Numbered from the stretch's first letter, positions 37,392-50,139 are shown. The stretch: DNA of 64,000 bases from Ceratopteris richardii (GCA_020310875.1 CM035423.1:135121196-135185195), one strand, 5' to 3'. Made by a program: numbers and translations. Notes: generated by a model not told the origin, from the sequence alone.

Positions 37392-38115
37392 CCATCTGTT
37401 GCTCACTTGCATGTCTTTGGTTGTCTGGCATATGCATTAATGCCTAAGAAACAATGAAAGAAATTGGATGATAAAGTAGTGAAATGTAATTTTGTTGGGT
37501 ATAGTTCTGAAAGAAAAGGCTATCGTCTATATCATCTAGAGACTAAACACATTTTGGTTAGCCATGATGTTGTTTTTGTGGAAGATGCTATTCAATCAGT
37601 ACTTTCATGTACTAAGGAGACATCAGTTAGCTCCAAAGACATGTATGATACTTTTCTAGTTCTTTTTACACATGGATAGTCTAGTGCTGGTCCAAATGAG
37701 GCAATTTCTCAACCTTTATAGGTTTCACGTGATGATGCAAATCATTCCATTTCTTATGAAGATGTACATGATGCACTTGTTGATGAGAGAACTCATATGG
37801 AGGAGGCAAAGACTATGCCAAAATGGCTTGTGCATACTTTATCAGATAACAAATTAGATGCACCTCTGCCATATCATACTCATTCAAGCTCTCATAGTGC
37901 TTGTTTTGCATCAGATTGCTATGCTATGACTGCCTATAGTCTTTGTGATGATCAGGAGCCAGTTTCATTTGATGAAGCACAAAATTTAGAAAATCGAATG
38001 ACTACTATGCAATCAGAATATGATGCTATTATGAAAAATGGTACGTAGTCTTTATGTGACTTGCCTCCTAGCAAGAAGGCCAGTGGCACTAAGTGGGTAT
38101 ATAAGCTGAAGCGTA
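37392..38115 (+). pseudogene. Family A integrase-RT piece in reverse orientation
   Basis: Plus-strand family A sequence from the integrase C-terminal half (SVAHLHVFGCLAYALMP, near 37395-37445) through the linker (37464-37680) to the RT N-terminus (KWVYKLKR near 38090-38115). It is broken by stops. It abuts copy 7 head to head at 37391 and is interrupted on the right by the LTR of copy 8 after GCGTA (38111-38115). Confidence 0.87.
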
Positions 38116-38346
38116 TGTTGGAGTTAGACGTCTGCGGAAGCACGCAAACTGCACAAGGAAGAAGAAGAAGCTTGGAGCACAAACACACAATACTGAATGT
38201 ATTACTAGAGAATGTACAAAGATAAGTAGCCCATTAAAGCAATAAGCATATATACAACCTGGGAGAAAAAAACCTCCTAAAGAGGGAAAAAAGTGCCCCG
38301 ACGGTCCTAGTGTGTTCACACACATCACTACCTAAATATATCAACA
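38116..38346 (-). repeat. 3' LTR of family A copy 8
   Basis: 231 bp, TGTTGGAG to TCAACA. The adjacent polypurine tract is degraded (AATACCCTCT on the plus strand). Confidence 0.92.
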
Positions 38347-41300
38347 AATACCCTCTGGGAGTGATGCGGTGAACAAGGAGCTGGCACTCATGTATAAGGA
38401 AGAGCCAAGCTATGTGGAAATCACTCCACAAAAGGAAGCAAGCCCAAAGCTTTGCGGAAAGCTTCAAACTTCTCCCTAGGCAGAGCCTTCGTGAAAAGGT
38501 GTGCAATGTTCTCCTACGTGGGCACATATGCCAAGCTGATCTCCCCAACAGAGAACCTCTCCCTGACATAGTGATAATGCACCTCAATGTGCTTAGTGCG
38601 AGCATGGAACACAGGGTTCCTCGCAACTACCAATGCGCTCTGACTGTCAGTGAAGATGGTGGTGGCAGAAGACTCAATAGTCGCTGTGAAAGCTGCCCTA
38701 TACTCAGTCTCACAACTGGAAGTGGCCATAGTAGGCTGCTTCTTGCTCAACCAAGATATACATGAGCTACCACGCATGAAGCAAAAACCACTGGTGGACA
38801 CACGAGTGTCATAGCAACTAGCCCAATCTGAGTCAAAAAAAGCATGCAAATCTGGCGGTAATGATCCCCCCTTGGGATAAAACAACCCAAGTACCCGAGT
38901 ACCACTCAAGTAGTGAAAGATGCACTTAACCGCCTTCCAATGCGTGATTCCTGGGCAATGCATAAACCTGCTCATCTGTGAGACAGCAAACTGAATATCT
39001 GGCCGAGTAATGCATAAGTAAATCAAGCATCCAGCATCCTGCTGATGGAGAACAACATCAAATGCATCTCCAGCATCATGAAGACTCAATCGTAAACCTG
39101 TCTCCATAGGAGTGGCAATAGGCTTACAGTCTTCAAGGCCAAAATGCTGCAATAATGTGTCAATATATTTCGTTTGACACAAAGCCATTCCACCATCAAC
39201 TTGCATAAACTGAATGCCCAAATAGTGATGCAAATGCCCCAAATAAGACATCGCAAATGAGGCATGCAAATCAGCCTTGAAATCAGCAATATGCTTCTCA
39301 ATAGGACCAATGAGCAGCATGTCGTCAACATAGACAACAATGATCAGAAGCACATCATTAGCACTCTTAACATATAAGGTGCTTTCAGTTGGACTGTTCT
39401 CAAAACCATGTGCAACCAGACAGGCATGTATCTTCTCATACCAAGCACGTGGTGCTTGCTTTAAACCATATAATGCCTTCTTTAACCTGCACACCTGGTT
39501 TTCATGCTCTTTCTACACAAAGCCACGGGGCTGAAAAACATACACTTCTTCATGCAAGTCACCATTCAAAAATGCTGTTTTAATGTCCAATTGATGTACA
39601 TTCCAACCATGATGGGCTGCAAGTGCACAAATACTCTGAATAGTAGTCATACAACATGTAGGTGCAAAGGTGTCATCAAAATCAATGCCTCTTTCCTGCG
39701 CATAACCCTTTGCAACAAGCCTAGCCTTATACCTGTCAACTGTACCATCAGGTTTACACTTCAACTTGTATACCTACTTAGTGCCAATGGCCTTCTTGCC
39801 AGGAGGCAAGTCACATAAAGACCATGTACCATTCTTCATTATAGCATCATATTCAGATTGCATAGTAGCAATCCAATTTTCTGAATTCTATGCTTCATCA
39901 AAAGAAACAGGCTCATTCTCATCCTAGAGACTAGACACAGCCATAGCATAGCAATCTGATGCAAAGGAGGCACTATGAGAGCCTGAACGAGTATGATATG
40001 ACAAAGGTGCATCTAATTTGCTGTCACGCAAAGTCTGCACTAGCCATTTTGGCATAGTTTTTGCCTGCTCAATATCAGCTCTCTCATCAACAAGTGCATC
40101 ATGTAAATCTGCATCAGAAATGGAATGATCTGCATCATCATATGAAACCTGCAAAGGCTGAGAAGTTGCCTCATTAGGACCAGCACTAGACTGTCCACCT
40201 GTAAAAAGAGGCATTAAAGTATCATACATGTCTTTGGAGCTAACATATGTCTCCTTAGTACATGAAAGCAATGGCTGAATAGCATCCTCCACAAAGACAA
40301 CATCACGACTAACCAGAATGCGTTTAGTCTGTGGATGATACATACGATAGCCTTTACTTTCAGAACTGTACCCAACAAAATACATTTTACTGCCTTATCA
40401 TCCAATTTTCTGTGATGTTGTTCAGGCACTAGTGCATATGCCAAACAACCAAAAACACATAGATGAGCAACAGATGGCTTGCGGTCATGCCAAGTCTCAT
40501 ATGGAGTGATAGAATGCAGCGCTTTAGTGGGACACCTGTTCAGTACATATGCTGCACACATGACAACCTCAAGCCAGAAACTATGAGGTAAAGCCTGACT
40601 CTTGACCATACACCTCGCTATCTCCATGAGAGACCTGTTCTTCCGTTCAGCAACTCCATTCTGTTGAGGTGTATACGGCATTGTACACTGCTGTTTTATC
40701 CCACCTTCAGCCAGAAATGCATTAAAATCAGAAGACATATATTCCCCCCCTCGTTCAGAACGGAGGGTGCCCATTTTACATGTTGACATATTTTCAACCA
40801 AAACCAGAGCTGTTTAAAGCGCATGAACACTTTGGACTTTGCTTCGAGTGGATATACCCATGCATGCCTGGAAAAATCATCAATGAAAGTCACGAAGTAA
40901 AGGTAATTTCCAAAAGAGGGTGTCTGCATAGGACCACATACATCACTATGTACAAGCTGCAATTTCTGTGTAGCCCGAACTTAACCATCTTTTGGAAAGG
41001 AGGAACGCTGCATTTTGCCCAAAATACAGCCTTCACAAACACGTTTTCTAGGTGCCTCAAGTTTGGGCAAAGGGGACACCATTTCAGATTTCTGCAGGCA
41101 TAACAAACTAGCAAAATTGAGATGACCAAAGCGTGCATGCCAAAGCTTTGCATGCCAAAGCTTTGCATTTGACATAGCCTGAGAATCATTTACTGCACAT
41201 GCCAAAGCATTTTCAGATCTTTCATAGTCTATGAGCTTATACAGCCCACGACATAAAATGCCAGAAGCAATAATCACATCGCCATTTGACAAATCATGAA

Positions 41301-41997
41301 CTGTACACTTGTCATCAACAAATTTCATAACCAAGCCAATCTTGGCTAATGGAGAAACTGATAACAGGTTCTTTTTGATCCCTGGCACAAATAAAGCATC
41401 TGACAAAGTGAAAGAACTCCCATTAGGAGTAGCCAAAATGATCTTACCAACTCCCATAACTGGATAAGAGGAGTTGTTGGTGCATGTAACAATATTCCCT
41501 GTAGGGGCAGGCTCGAGTGAAGAGAAGAAACTGCGCTGCGAGGTAATATGTTTGGTCGCCCCACTGTCAAAATACCAAACATCTGAGTCTACTGCAGACA
41601 TGCACTGCTCATGAGAAGATGGGTCAAAACTGCAGACAGTAGTAAACGCCCATTCTTCTTCCTGCACAAGATTTGCAGAGTCTGTTTTTGGTGTAGAGAC
41701 CTCTGTAACAACCATTCCAGCCCCTTTCTTCTTTCCCTCTTTAGCAGTCAGTTTTGGACAGTTCTTTATGATATGATCATTCCCTTTACAGTACTTACAA
41801 AACAATTTTTGCTTTTATGATTTCTTCTCATCTTTATCTTCCTTCTTCGAATATGCAGAATTAGCAGATTTTTGCTTACTACTTGAAGAGCTCCATTTTC
41901 CTTTGCCCTTCTGACTAGCCAGGAAAGCTTGATCTCCAACTCGCATAATGGACATGTTTTGCCTAAACTGATCTTCCTGCAATAGAACAGAGACTAA
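38347..41997 (-). pseudogene. Decayed gag-pol of family A copy 8
   Basis: RNase H and the RT C-terminal half form one open frame (38514-39494) with the RT box YVDDML intact near 39320-39335. RNase H has an in-frame loss of about 13 residues before FTDSQ (near 38673). The integrase second Asp is replaced by Glu (codon at 40754-40756, SERGGEY). A 16-bp tandem duplication near 41133-41164 repeats LWHAK before the HHCC histidine. Protease DSGATKHIT lies near 41550 and the zinc knuckle near 41765-41805. Several stops and frameshifts. Confidence 0.9.
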
Positions 41998-43047
41998 GAG
42001 CTCACTTGGGGCGAGTACCATTTCCTTTTTTAGTTTTTAGTGCTAAGCTCTTGAAGCTCTTTGATAGGGCTTTAGCACTACCTGGAGCACTCTTGTTTGT
42101 TGCTCTTTTCATCTTTTTTTATCAATCTTGAGTGAACCTACCAATGATTTGGGATGGACTTTTTCCCTTTTTGTAGAGAGCATGCACACATAGTTCAAGT
42201 TTTGCTAGCCTTATAGTGCCCAAGTTTCACCCCTCAAGTCAAGAATTCTTGAGACCCATGTGGGACCTCTAGATGAGTGGGACCTAAACTATGGTCACAT
42301 GATGCGATCTGTGCTCTATTTGTCGAGTAGGATCAAGGATCTCAATTAGAAGATCACGTGGCTTATATTGTTTTCCAAGATTAACCAAGTATGCACCAAG
42401 GGAAACTAGAGTGGAACCAATAGGGGTTTAATCAAAATATGGAGAGTGGTTTAAGACATGAGAACCTTGCCTTTAGGAGTGAAGCCAACTTTGGGTCTAG
42501 GATTTGACCATGGGACCACACAACCGATGCCCAAGGGATATGTGGAAAGGGTTATAGTTAGCAAAACTAGGAGCACACTATTTGGGGCTTATCCTTTGAG
42601 TACCAACACCTCAAATTGATAATGAGATTTATAGGAGGAACTAGATATTTGCACTACCGGACCTCTTCTTTTCAATGAATAGAGGATTGATGCACCTAGG
42701 GTTGGCCAAGTGCATAGGTAATTGTGGTCACTCTACACCTATCATGCCTCACATTTATGCACGATTTGATTTTGGAGAGGCCAAAAAACTCACAAAAATA
42801 AGAATAAGCCCCCCTTTTTCATGCTTCTATCACATGGCCTTGACCACTACATCAACCAAGAATTGCTTCTCCCACTAGTTAGTGTGGATATGTTTCCAAT
42901 TTGGGACAATACAAAGGTAAAATTTAGAGGATTCAAATCCCGAGGGAGCTTCAACCATGGAGTCAAAAAACTGATTTTGGTCAAGTTCTTGTGGTAGGCT
43001 ATTTATGTATTGAGCTACCACCTCTCTTCTCGAGGTTCTCGTTCACG
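41998..43047. other. Interval without recognised content
   Basis: About 1 kb without similarity to other parts of the window, recognisable coding sequence or RNA gene. Confidence 0.5.
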
Positions 43048-43054
43048 CTAAAAT

Positions 43055-43082
43055 CCCCCCCCCCCCCCCCCCCCCCCCCCCC
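43055..43082. repeat. 28-bp poly-C tract
   Basis: Twenty-eight consecutive cytosines followed by a C-rich ACCAACC/CACCCC tail to about 43099. The opposite strand is a G-quadruplex candidate. Its length may be unreliable in assembly. Confidence 0.9.
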
Positions 43083-43179
43083 ACCAACCCCCCACCCCAG
43101 CTAGTGTATGGAGAGCACTATGCAGACCCTTTATTTCTCCATACTCGCAGGATGTACACTTCTATTATCTATGAGCGTC

Positions 43180-43860
43180 ACAAGCTTTGTAAAATTGCAA
43201 TGAGGATCCTGATGTAGAGTAGGTCTTGGTGCAAACACCGGGTTCGCATGACGTAGGGGGATCACCCGATATGACTCTTTTTTAAGCGAGTTCGATAAAT
43301 GGCATCTATTCCTTCAGTTTAGCTTGATAATTGAAAATACAATGTAAAGTGGACAATGGACATAACACCCATGAGACCTTTGAATCTCACAAAGAAGGGA
43401 TTAGACATTTAGCAATTAATAGGATACAAGGCCTAAATGTCCATGAATGTAGACATAAGGAAAAAATGATCCTCAATCCACATGAGATGATTGGTTTGAA
43501 TTGGATAGCCTGAATGCCCAAAGAGTCTCGCGAAGGAATTGGTTTGATAGCTCACCATCCAATTCGTGATAGATACCCGACCATAGCCTATAGGGGTTGA
43601 ACCCTCACCCCTAGCCTTGAGTGGCTAAGGGCACAACCAAGTGACATAGATAACCCCCCAATATGACTTGCCCCAAGCAGAAGCAAGCGAGGGCCTCACA
43701 GGTCTCATGGGACTTGGAAGTTTATGTATCCACATGGCATGCGTGTTCAGGATGTGTTCATGAGTTCCCCAAGATGAGTGCCTCTACCTTAGGAAGTGAG
43801 GATGTGTGTCTTTCCAATTTATTGTACTCTCTCTCAAAAAAAAAAAGAAAAAAAGCCCAC
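43180..43860 (+). repeat. Possible SINE/LINE-type retroposon with A-rich tail
   Basis: The segment ends in CTCTCTC followed by an A-rich tail (about 43832-43852). A CCCGATATGACT-like motif occurs twice (about 43268 and 43655). On the minus strand near 43585-43625 the words GGGTTCAACCCC and TTAGCCACTCAAGG resemble Pol III B and A boxes. No second copy is in the window, so the ends are guesses. Confidence 0.3.
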
Positions 43861-44178
43861 TTAATCCTTTTCTGCTCGCTCCCCGTGTGTCATTTCCATC
43901 ACCTTCTCCTTTTCGTGTTGCCCGAAGACACTACTAATGTTCCCCACTACTTTTGGCGGACACGGTGGCTCTTTTGGAGTCTGATTTCTTCTGCAACAGC
44001 CTATCTACACTTCCTCTCTGCCTCTCTTCTCAGATTCAACAATTTCTCCCTCAATAACAGAGATGAACACTTGCTCATCCACCTCTCCCGAGTGCTATTT
44101 TCAACCAATGCGCATGCTGCCAACAGTCAAAGTACTCCTTCATTTTTTACCCCCCCCCCCCCCCAAGAGCACACTTGA
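43663..44178 (+). CDS. Doubtful 171-codon open frame
   Basis: The longest open frame in the gap between 42 and 45 kb. It reads through an A-rich tract, giving a run of lysines, and a 15-bp poly-C tract, giving prolines, and has no recognisable domain. Most likely chance. Listed only because nothing else explains the span. Confidence 0.1.
   Translation: MTCPKQKQARASQVSWDLEVYVSTWHACSGCVHEFPKMSASTLGSEDVCLSNLLYSLSKKKRKKAHLILFCSLPVCHFHHLLLFVLPEDTTNVPHYFWRTRWLFWSLISSATAYLHFLSASLLRFNNFSLNNRDEHLLIHLSRVLFSTNAHAANSQSTPSFFTPPPPQEHT
44150..44164. repeat. 15-bp poly-C tract
   Basis: Fifteen consecutive cytosines, the second long C run within 1.1 kb. Confidence 0.9.
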
Positions 44179-45179
44179 CTACTCTTAAGTCATCAACCAC
44201 CCATGATGCAGACCAGGGGCCAAGAAGCTATCAATGTCCAGCCGTTAATCACTCTTCAAACACATAAACAAGCAGCCCAACAGTTCCACAGTCGCCTTTT
44301 TTCTCACCGACTCAAAGCTCAACTTCATGACAATGATACATAGAAGCCTCCCGCACAAAAAGAAACAACAAAAGAAATGTGCAAATCAACTGAATCATGA
44401 AAGGAGAATGTCAGTACAAAAAAAGAAACGAAATAGAGAGCTACTTTGTCTTTTTTCAAAGATGATGATGAAGTTCAAATAAGGAAAAATGTCTCTTTCT
44501 AGTTCTCGTGTCAACCTTAGATTATTCCTATCATCTCTATTCATGTAGCAAAAACAAGATTGAAAAGATGAATATGGAGCTTTGAAAGCACCTACCTTGC
44601 AAGATGCAAGTCTATGAGCATGATGATCGATGAGACACCTTCACAACAATGACACTTAAGTGTTCGATTTGTAAACCCTTAAGCAGGACACATGTACTAA
44701 ACTAGCATCGAGCATTTACGAACTAGGTCTTCAACCCTCATTTGGTATTTGATGGAGTGCAAAAAATCAAGAAAATTATAGAGGGTTAGAGGATCGCTTC
44801 TCAAGCTTGGGGAATCCTTGTTTTGCAGAAATGTCGAGCAATTTGTATGAATTGACTCATGAAAATAATTCTAAGAGGTGATTCTTATATATGAAATGTC
44901 AAACTGAGTAAATACAAAGAATATCAAAACGTACATGGAGGATGGATTACAAGTTTCCATTAGGTACAACCAACATGGCTTCCTTTATTGCAAGCTATGT
45001 TCACGATGAGATAAATGCACAATTGTCACGATGCCAAGCCATGTACGAGCTTTCCGGCTTGACATTGGGGCATGTAACCAAAATAATTTCCAACAATCTC
45101 CCATAAAAGAAAAATGTGGTTTTGTTTAGAGCTTGTCCAAAGTTGTACTCCAATTCTTGATAAGCTCTCACTTGAATGC
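44179..45179. other. Interval without recognised genes
   Basis: No coding sequence recognised. The part nearest 45180 probably holds the 3' end of the copia fragment that follows. Confidence 0.4.
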
Positions 45180-45871
45180 AATGTTTCATAGAACTCATTC
45201 ACTGTAATCTTGAGATGATCCCCATCAACTAAGAATGTTTGTTAAATCGATCTACTATGAGTGACTTGGTCAACACATCTATTGCATTCTCCTTTCTCAA
45301 CACCCTTTAAGAGATACACATGATCATTGGCTAGAAATCTAGAACGAAGTGGCACAACACTTCAATGTGTTTGGTCTCTACATGGTAGATCGAATTCCTT
45401 GCCAACATGATCACACTTTGACTATTACATGAGAGATGTGGTATATGCTAGCAAATGCCAAAATTGGTAGGAAGTCTTGAAAATGAAAAGGGCCTCTTTG
45501 CATTCTTCAATAGCTATGAATACTCTCGTTTGATTGTGGACATCCAAACACATTCTTGGAGTTCTCATCTCCAAGAAACAACACCAAGTGCAAAATGAAA
45601 AACATACCCAAATGTAGATCATCGACTCTTTAGACATCGAGCATACTCAAAATTTGTACAATTGACACAATCCATGACCGTACTTCAATTTCTTATCCCA
45701 AGTAGCACTTAGATGCCTCAATATGGTTTTGACTAGTTCCTAGTGATGGTTTCTAGGATCTAATGTAAATCTACTCACAACTCTCACAATATAAAATATG
45801 TCAGACCATGTGGTGACCATAGCATACATCAAGCTACCAATCCCAAGTTGGTAGGGAGTTTAGTTCATGAA
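45180..45871 (-). pseudogene. Copia RT-RNase H fragment, other family
   Basis: Minus strand. The RT C-terminal part (YAMVTTWSDIFYIV, VVSRFTLDPRN) lies near 45730-45840. RNase H (LARNS, ETKHIEVLCHF, ENAIDVLTKSLIVDRF) lies within 45240-45420. Stops and frameshifts throughout. It joins family A copy 9 at about 45871. Confidence 0.8.
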
Positions 45872-46859
45872 TTCTTTAACGGAATGATCTACATCATCAT
45901 GTGGAACTTGTAAAGGCTCATAAATTACCTCATTCGGACGAATACTTGAATGTCCACGTGGAAAAAGAGCAACAAAGTATCATACACATCTTTGGAGCTA
46001 ATATATGTCTCCTTAGTACATGAAAGTAATGGATGAATTGCATCTTCCACAAAAACAACATCATGGCTAACCAAAATGTGTTTGGTTTGTAGATGATACA
46101 AATGATAACCTTTGCTTTCAGAATTGTACCCAACAAAAATACATTTCACTACTTCATCATCCAATTTCTTGCATTGTTGTTCAGGCACCAATGCATATGC
46201 CAGACAACAAATGTCACACAAATGAGCAACAAATGGCTTGCAACCATGCCAAGCCTCATATGGAGTGATAGATTACAGTGCTTTTGTGGGACATCTATTA
46301 AGTACATATGGTGCACACATAACACCCTCAAGCCATAAGCTATGTGGTAAAGCTTGACTTTTGACCATAGGCCTTGCCATATCCATGAGGCACTTGTTCT
46401 TTATTTCTTCGATTCCATTTTTTGAGGTATATACAACACTTTACACTGATGTTTTATCCCATGCTCAACCAAAAATGCATTAAAATCAGAAGACATGTAT
46501 TCCCCCCCTTGATTAGAACAGAGGGGGGGTGTTGAATTTACACACTGATAGATTTGGCATGCCAAAGCTTTGCATCTGAGATAGCGTGACAATCTTGAAC
46601 TACAAATGCTGAAGCATTCACAAATCTTGCATAGTCTATGAGCTCATACAGCCCATGACATGAAATGCCAAAAGTAATAATAACATCCCCATTTGAGAGA
46701 TCATGAATTGTACATCAGTCATCAACAAATTTGACAACCAAGGCAATCTTGGCTAATGTTAATGCCAAAATTGATAACATATTTTTCTTGATCCCTGGTA
46801 GAAAAAAACGTCAGACAATGTGAAAGAACTACCATCACTAGTAGTAAAAATGATTTTAC
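45872..46859 (-). pseudogene. Copia family A, copy 9 fragment
   Basis: Minus-strand family A sequence containing the integrase-RT linker (45925-46221) and integrase C-terminal half, then a jump near 46550 to GAG-pre-integrase and protease-proximal sequence (to 46859). Most of the integrase catalytic core is deleted. The right side ends exactly at the LTR of the family E element, within the AAUGAUUUUAC-type protease segment (DNA), so family E inserted into it. Confidence 0.85.
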
Positions 46860-47238
46860 TGTGGAGAGTACACGCGCAGAAGCAAAATGAAAAGAAGAGT
46901 ATACTCACACAAGAAAGAGTGTATTTGACACAAAATGAGTAGACCATGAAATGGGTAAACTCATGTGGATTAGAAATGAACTTGCCAAGAGCATGGAGTA
47001 GGCTCTTCAAGCTTCTAACCAAATACAAATGGGGGAGAGGCCCTCCTTATATAGATTTGGGAGGAGCTCTCAAAATTTCATCTCATGTGGGATAATTCCC
47101 TTAAAGGACAATGAATACAAATGGTAGAAGCAAATAGCAAGGTACCCAAATACAAAGGACATAATTTAAAATGGAAATGTGATGGAAGTAGAGTGACTCC
47201 AAGGTACAAAAGGGAGATGCACTCTCATATTCTCAACA
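46860..47238 (-). repeat. Family E LTR, first copy (3' LTR)
   Basis: 379 bp, TGTGGAGAGTAC to TCTCAACA, nearly the same as 51692-52080 with roughly 7 percent differences by eye. A minus-strand TATATAAGG near 47050 could be its TATA box. The polypurine-like AAATGGGG (minus strand) lies at 47239-47246. Confidence 0.88.
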
Positions 47239-48190
47239 CCCCATTTGTAGGTACATTTTGTGGTGTATGGAGGCTGCTAGGATATGAGAGAAAGGTCCAC
47301 CAAGAATGTATCAGTAGCAACATGAGCACCAAATAGGAAGTCATTGTCTCGGAATCTAGAGCCTCCAAGTGGTATCGACCATGCAGGATTGCCAAGTACT
47401 CCATAAGATGTCCACAAGATGGATCAAGCAGATGCTCTAGAGGTACGCCACCAATGAGGTATATGAATGGAATAAGATCTCACTGAACGAGATCACCTCC
47501 ATGTGTGATAGGTAGGATGACTCCATATGGTACATAGGAACCTCCACAACTTTGACAATATCCACCATGAGATGTGTAGTGCCAAGAAGTAGGTCCTGCA
47601 AGAGTGAAACATAAAGCATGAAGTATAAAATCATAGTCACATGGTAGTACATCTGTATGCTGTAGTTCTCCATGGAGTGTACAAAGTCTTGCTGTGTATC
47701 ACTAGAACCATGGAAGCCCCCTCTGAACCGAGAAGCTAGCTCAGAATAGGATCCAACTGAGTGATGAATCCAAGTAGATGCAGAAGTATCCTGAGGTAAG
47801 TGAAAACATGCTAGACTCCATGAATGGAAGAATACATGATCAAAATGCTGCTATAGACGAGGTTAAGTGGACTCTCGAAGATAGGATAGGAAAATGACGA
47901 GTCACTAATCCTGGAGTAATGCCCAATTGAAGCTACGGGGAAATATAAGCCTTCAATGGTACGATAGGAGGTGTAGACATTAGAGGCATAAGGTGAGATG
48001 ATATCTCTGATTCCTCATGCTCCAAAACTGTACCATGATCTGGGAAGTCATGTACAAAGAGAGCATGCTCGACATAGTGTGACTGTTCAAAATTGGAATG
48101 ATCCCCCTCTGAAGTCGAAATGGGAGGATCCAAAAGGGATGAATACGTAGAGTATTCATCAAAGGTGCAGTCTTTGGTTACTGTTACTGA
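47239..48190 (-). other. Family E segment in place of RT-RNase H
   Basis: After the integrase tail (EGDHSNFEQSHYVEHALFVHDF, about 47950-48110) the copia order requires RT and RNase H, over 1.1 kb with a YVDD box. Neither motif is found in any minus-strand frame I read. The same segment is shared at 52081-53040, so it is a property of the family and not a private deletion. The most protein-like frame starts MENYSIQMYYHVTM near 47673, but I do not recognise it. Confidence 0.6.
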
Positions 48191-48199
48191 GTGAGTCTT

Positions 48200-50110
48200 T
48201 GGGTCATAGAGTTTCTATGTCTTTTATCACTCACTGTACCCAATGAAAATGTACTGCTTAGGCTTATCATCACCATGGCCTTGGACGTAGGCATCACTAC
48301 CAAAGATGCAAAAATAAATCACACTTGGCTTTGTTTAAAAGTAAGCCTCAAATGGTGTTTTGCTCTTCAAGACATCTGAAAATCCTTTGTCTTGAATATG
48401 AATTGCTGTCTGCATTGCTTCACCCCAAAACTTTAGTGGAAGTTGCTTTTGTCTAAACATAACTTTGGCCATCTGGATCACACTTCGACTCTTTTTTAAT
48501 GCAATACCTTGTTGAGTATCTTGCCTTGTTGAGTATCTTGCTTGATACTTGATTCCATGTTGCTTCAAGTACTTGGACAAGTTATGATTGATAAAACTAC
48601 TATCTCCATTATATCGGATGATGTTTAAAGAACTTGGAAATTCTTCTTCAACTATTTGTGTCCACTCCTTAAACTTGGAAAGAGCATCCTCTATATGCTT
48701 GAGTGAATAAACTCATGTGTATCTAGTGAAGTCATCTATTATCAGGAAGAAGTAGATTGACCCACTTAGAGAATGTGTTTGCATAGGTCCACAGATGTCG
48801 ACATGGACTAATGCAAAGGGTTTATTTGCAGAAATGGATGCTTCTTTAGGCAAAGAGAAATTTGTCTGATTGTATGCTTTGCAATTCAACTCTACTTGTG
48901 CGATCCTAGGTAGAACTTTGACAAGATAATTGGAAAAGATCTTAGCTAAGCAAGAGGTATGTCCAAATCTGCAATGCCACAAGCTAAGACTTGAATCTTT
49001 GGCCATAAAACTTGAAAGCTTGTAGAGACCTTTGTCTTCGTAGCCTTGAGCTATCACGTCATTGGATTCACGATCAATGACTTGAACTTTCTTGTGATCA
49101 AATTGAACTGTCATGTTACACTTTGTGATGGCCTTTACTGAGTGAAGGTTTTTACAAGGCTTGGTACATAAAGAACATCCTTGAGTGACTTGGTCTCGCC
49201 TTCAGAGTTGGTGATTTGAACTTTTCCTCTTCCTTGGATTTCAATGCACTTGTTGTCGCCAAGATATACTTGACCTTTATGCTCTTCAAACCGAAAAACA
49301 TCTTCGTCATGGCACATGTGGGATGAAGCACCACTATAAAAAATCCATTCTTTCGTGGGAATGGTTGCCACAAGTGCTTTGTGTTCAGTTGTGAGGAATA
49401 GATCTTCGCTTGTGTAGTGAGAATGATGTTTGTCCTTTGAATTAGACTTAGACGTGTCCTTGTTCTTTTTCTTGAATCAATATTTCTCAATGTGGTCAAG
49501 CTTGCCACAAAAATTGCAAGTCAAATTTTTCTTGCTTTTCTCCTTCGATTCTTGATGGCCTTTCTGCCCTTTATATTTGTGGAGGGTGGGTTTAGCATTC
49601 ATGGCTGTTTCTTGGGTAGCTTGGGTATGTTGCTGGGAGTCATGAAGAAGTAACAGCCTCCGAACTTTGTCCCAAGTGAGTGCTTGCCCATGATTGTACA
49701 AGGTTGTTACAAAGGTTTCATATGACCTAGGTAGTTTGTTAAGTAGCCTAATGGCCATATCCTCACAAGAAATTTGTCAGTCACAAGGTGCTAGCTTGCA
49801 TTGGTAGTCCTCAAACTGAGCTATGACTTTGGTGATTGTATCTTGCAGCCGAATAGTTAGGTTATGAAATTTTGATTCTAAAGCATGGATTTTCGAGGGT
49901 GTTTTATCTTCGTAAAGGGCTGCTAAAGTATCCCAGGCTTCCTTTGATGTTTTACATGCTGTGATGTGCCCTTTGGTCAGTTCATCACAGGCAAGTAAAA
50001 GTTGGCCTAATGCCCTTTTATCTTTCACATTCCAGATGTGCCATGATTCTAGGTTGCTAGCCCTGTATGAATGCTGGAATCGAATTTTGTTGTAGCCGAT
50101 GACATGGAAT
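48200..50110 (-). pseudogene. Family E gag-protease-integrase remnant
   Basis: Gag contains ALGQLLLACDELTKGHITACKTSKEAWDTL (near 49930-50010). The zinc knuckle CNFCGKLDHIEKY lies near 49480-49525. The protease motif reads WIFYSGASSHMC (49300-49345), with the catalytic Asp of DSG replaced by Tyr. Integrase HHCC begins LWHCRFGH near 48970 but the second cysteine is changed (NCKAYNQ). VHVDICGPMQ near 48780-48810 holds the first Asp. A 17-bp tandem duplication near 48508-48541 disrupts the later integrase. Confidence 0.85.
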
Positions 50111-50139
50111 CCTTATCTCTCATGATGCACCATGAACGA

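Larger units (their letters stand above)
38116..41997 (-). mobile_element. Copia family A, copy 8, truncated in gag
   Basis: A minus-strand element with its 3' LTR at 38116-38346 and coding order RNase H, RT, integrase, protease, gag going right. It stops within gag at about 41997, so the gag N-terminus, leader and 5' LTR are missing. It was inserted into the RT of the plus-strand piece on its left. The right junction leads to sequence with no family A similarity. Confidence 0.9.

Noticed and set aside
43663..44178. 171-codon open frame as a real gene
   Set aside because: Reads through A-rich and poly-C tracts, has no domain and no supporting context; kept only as a doubtful entry.
42000..44180. 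Organelle-derived insertion
   Set aside because: No plastid or mitochondrial gene could be recognised on either strand.
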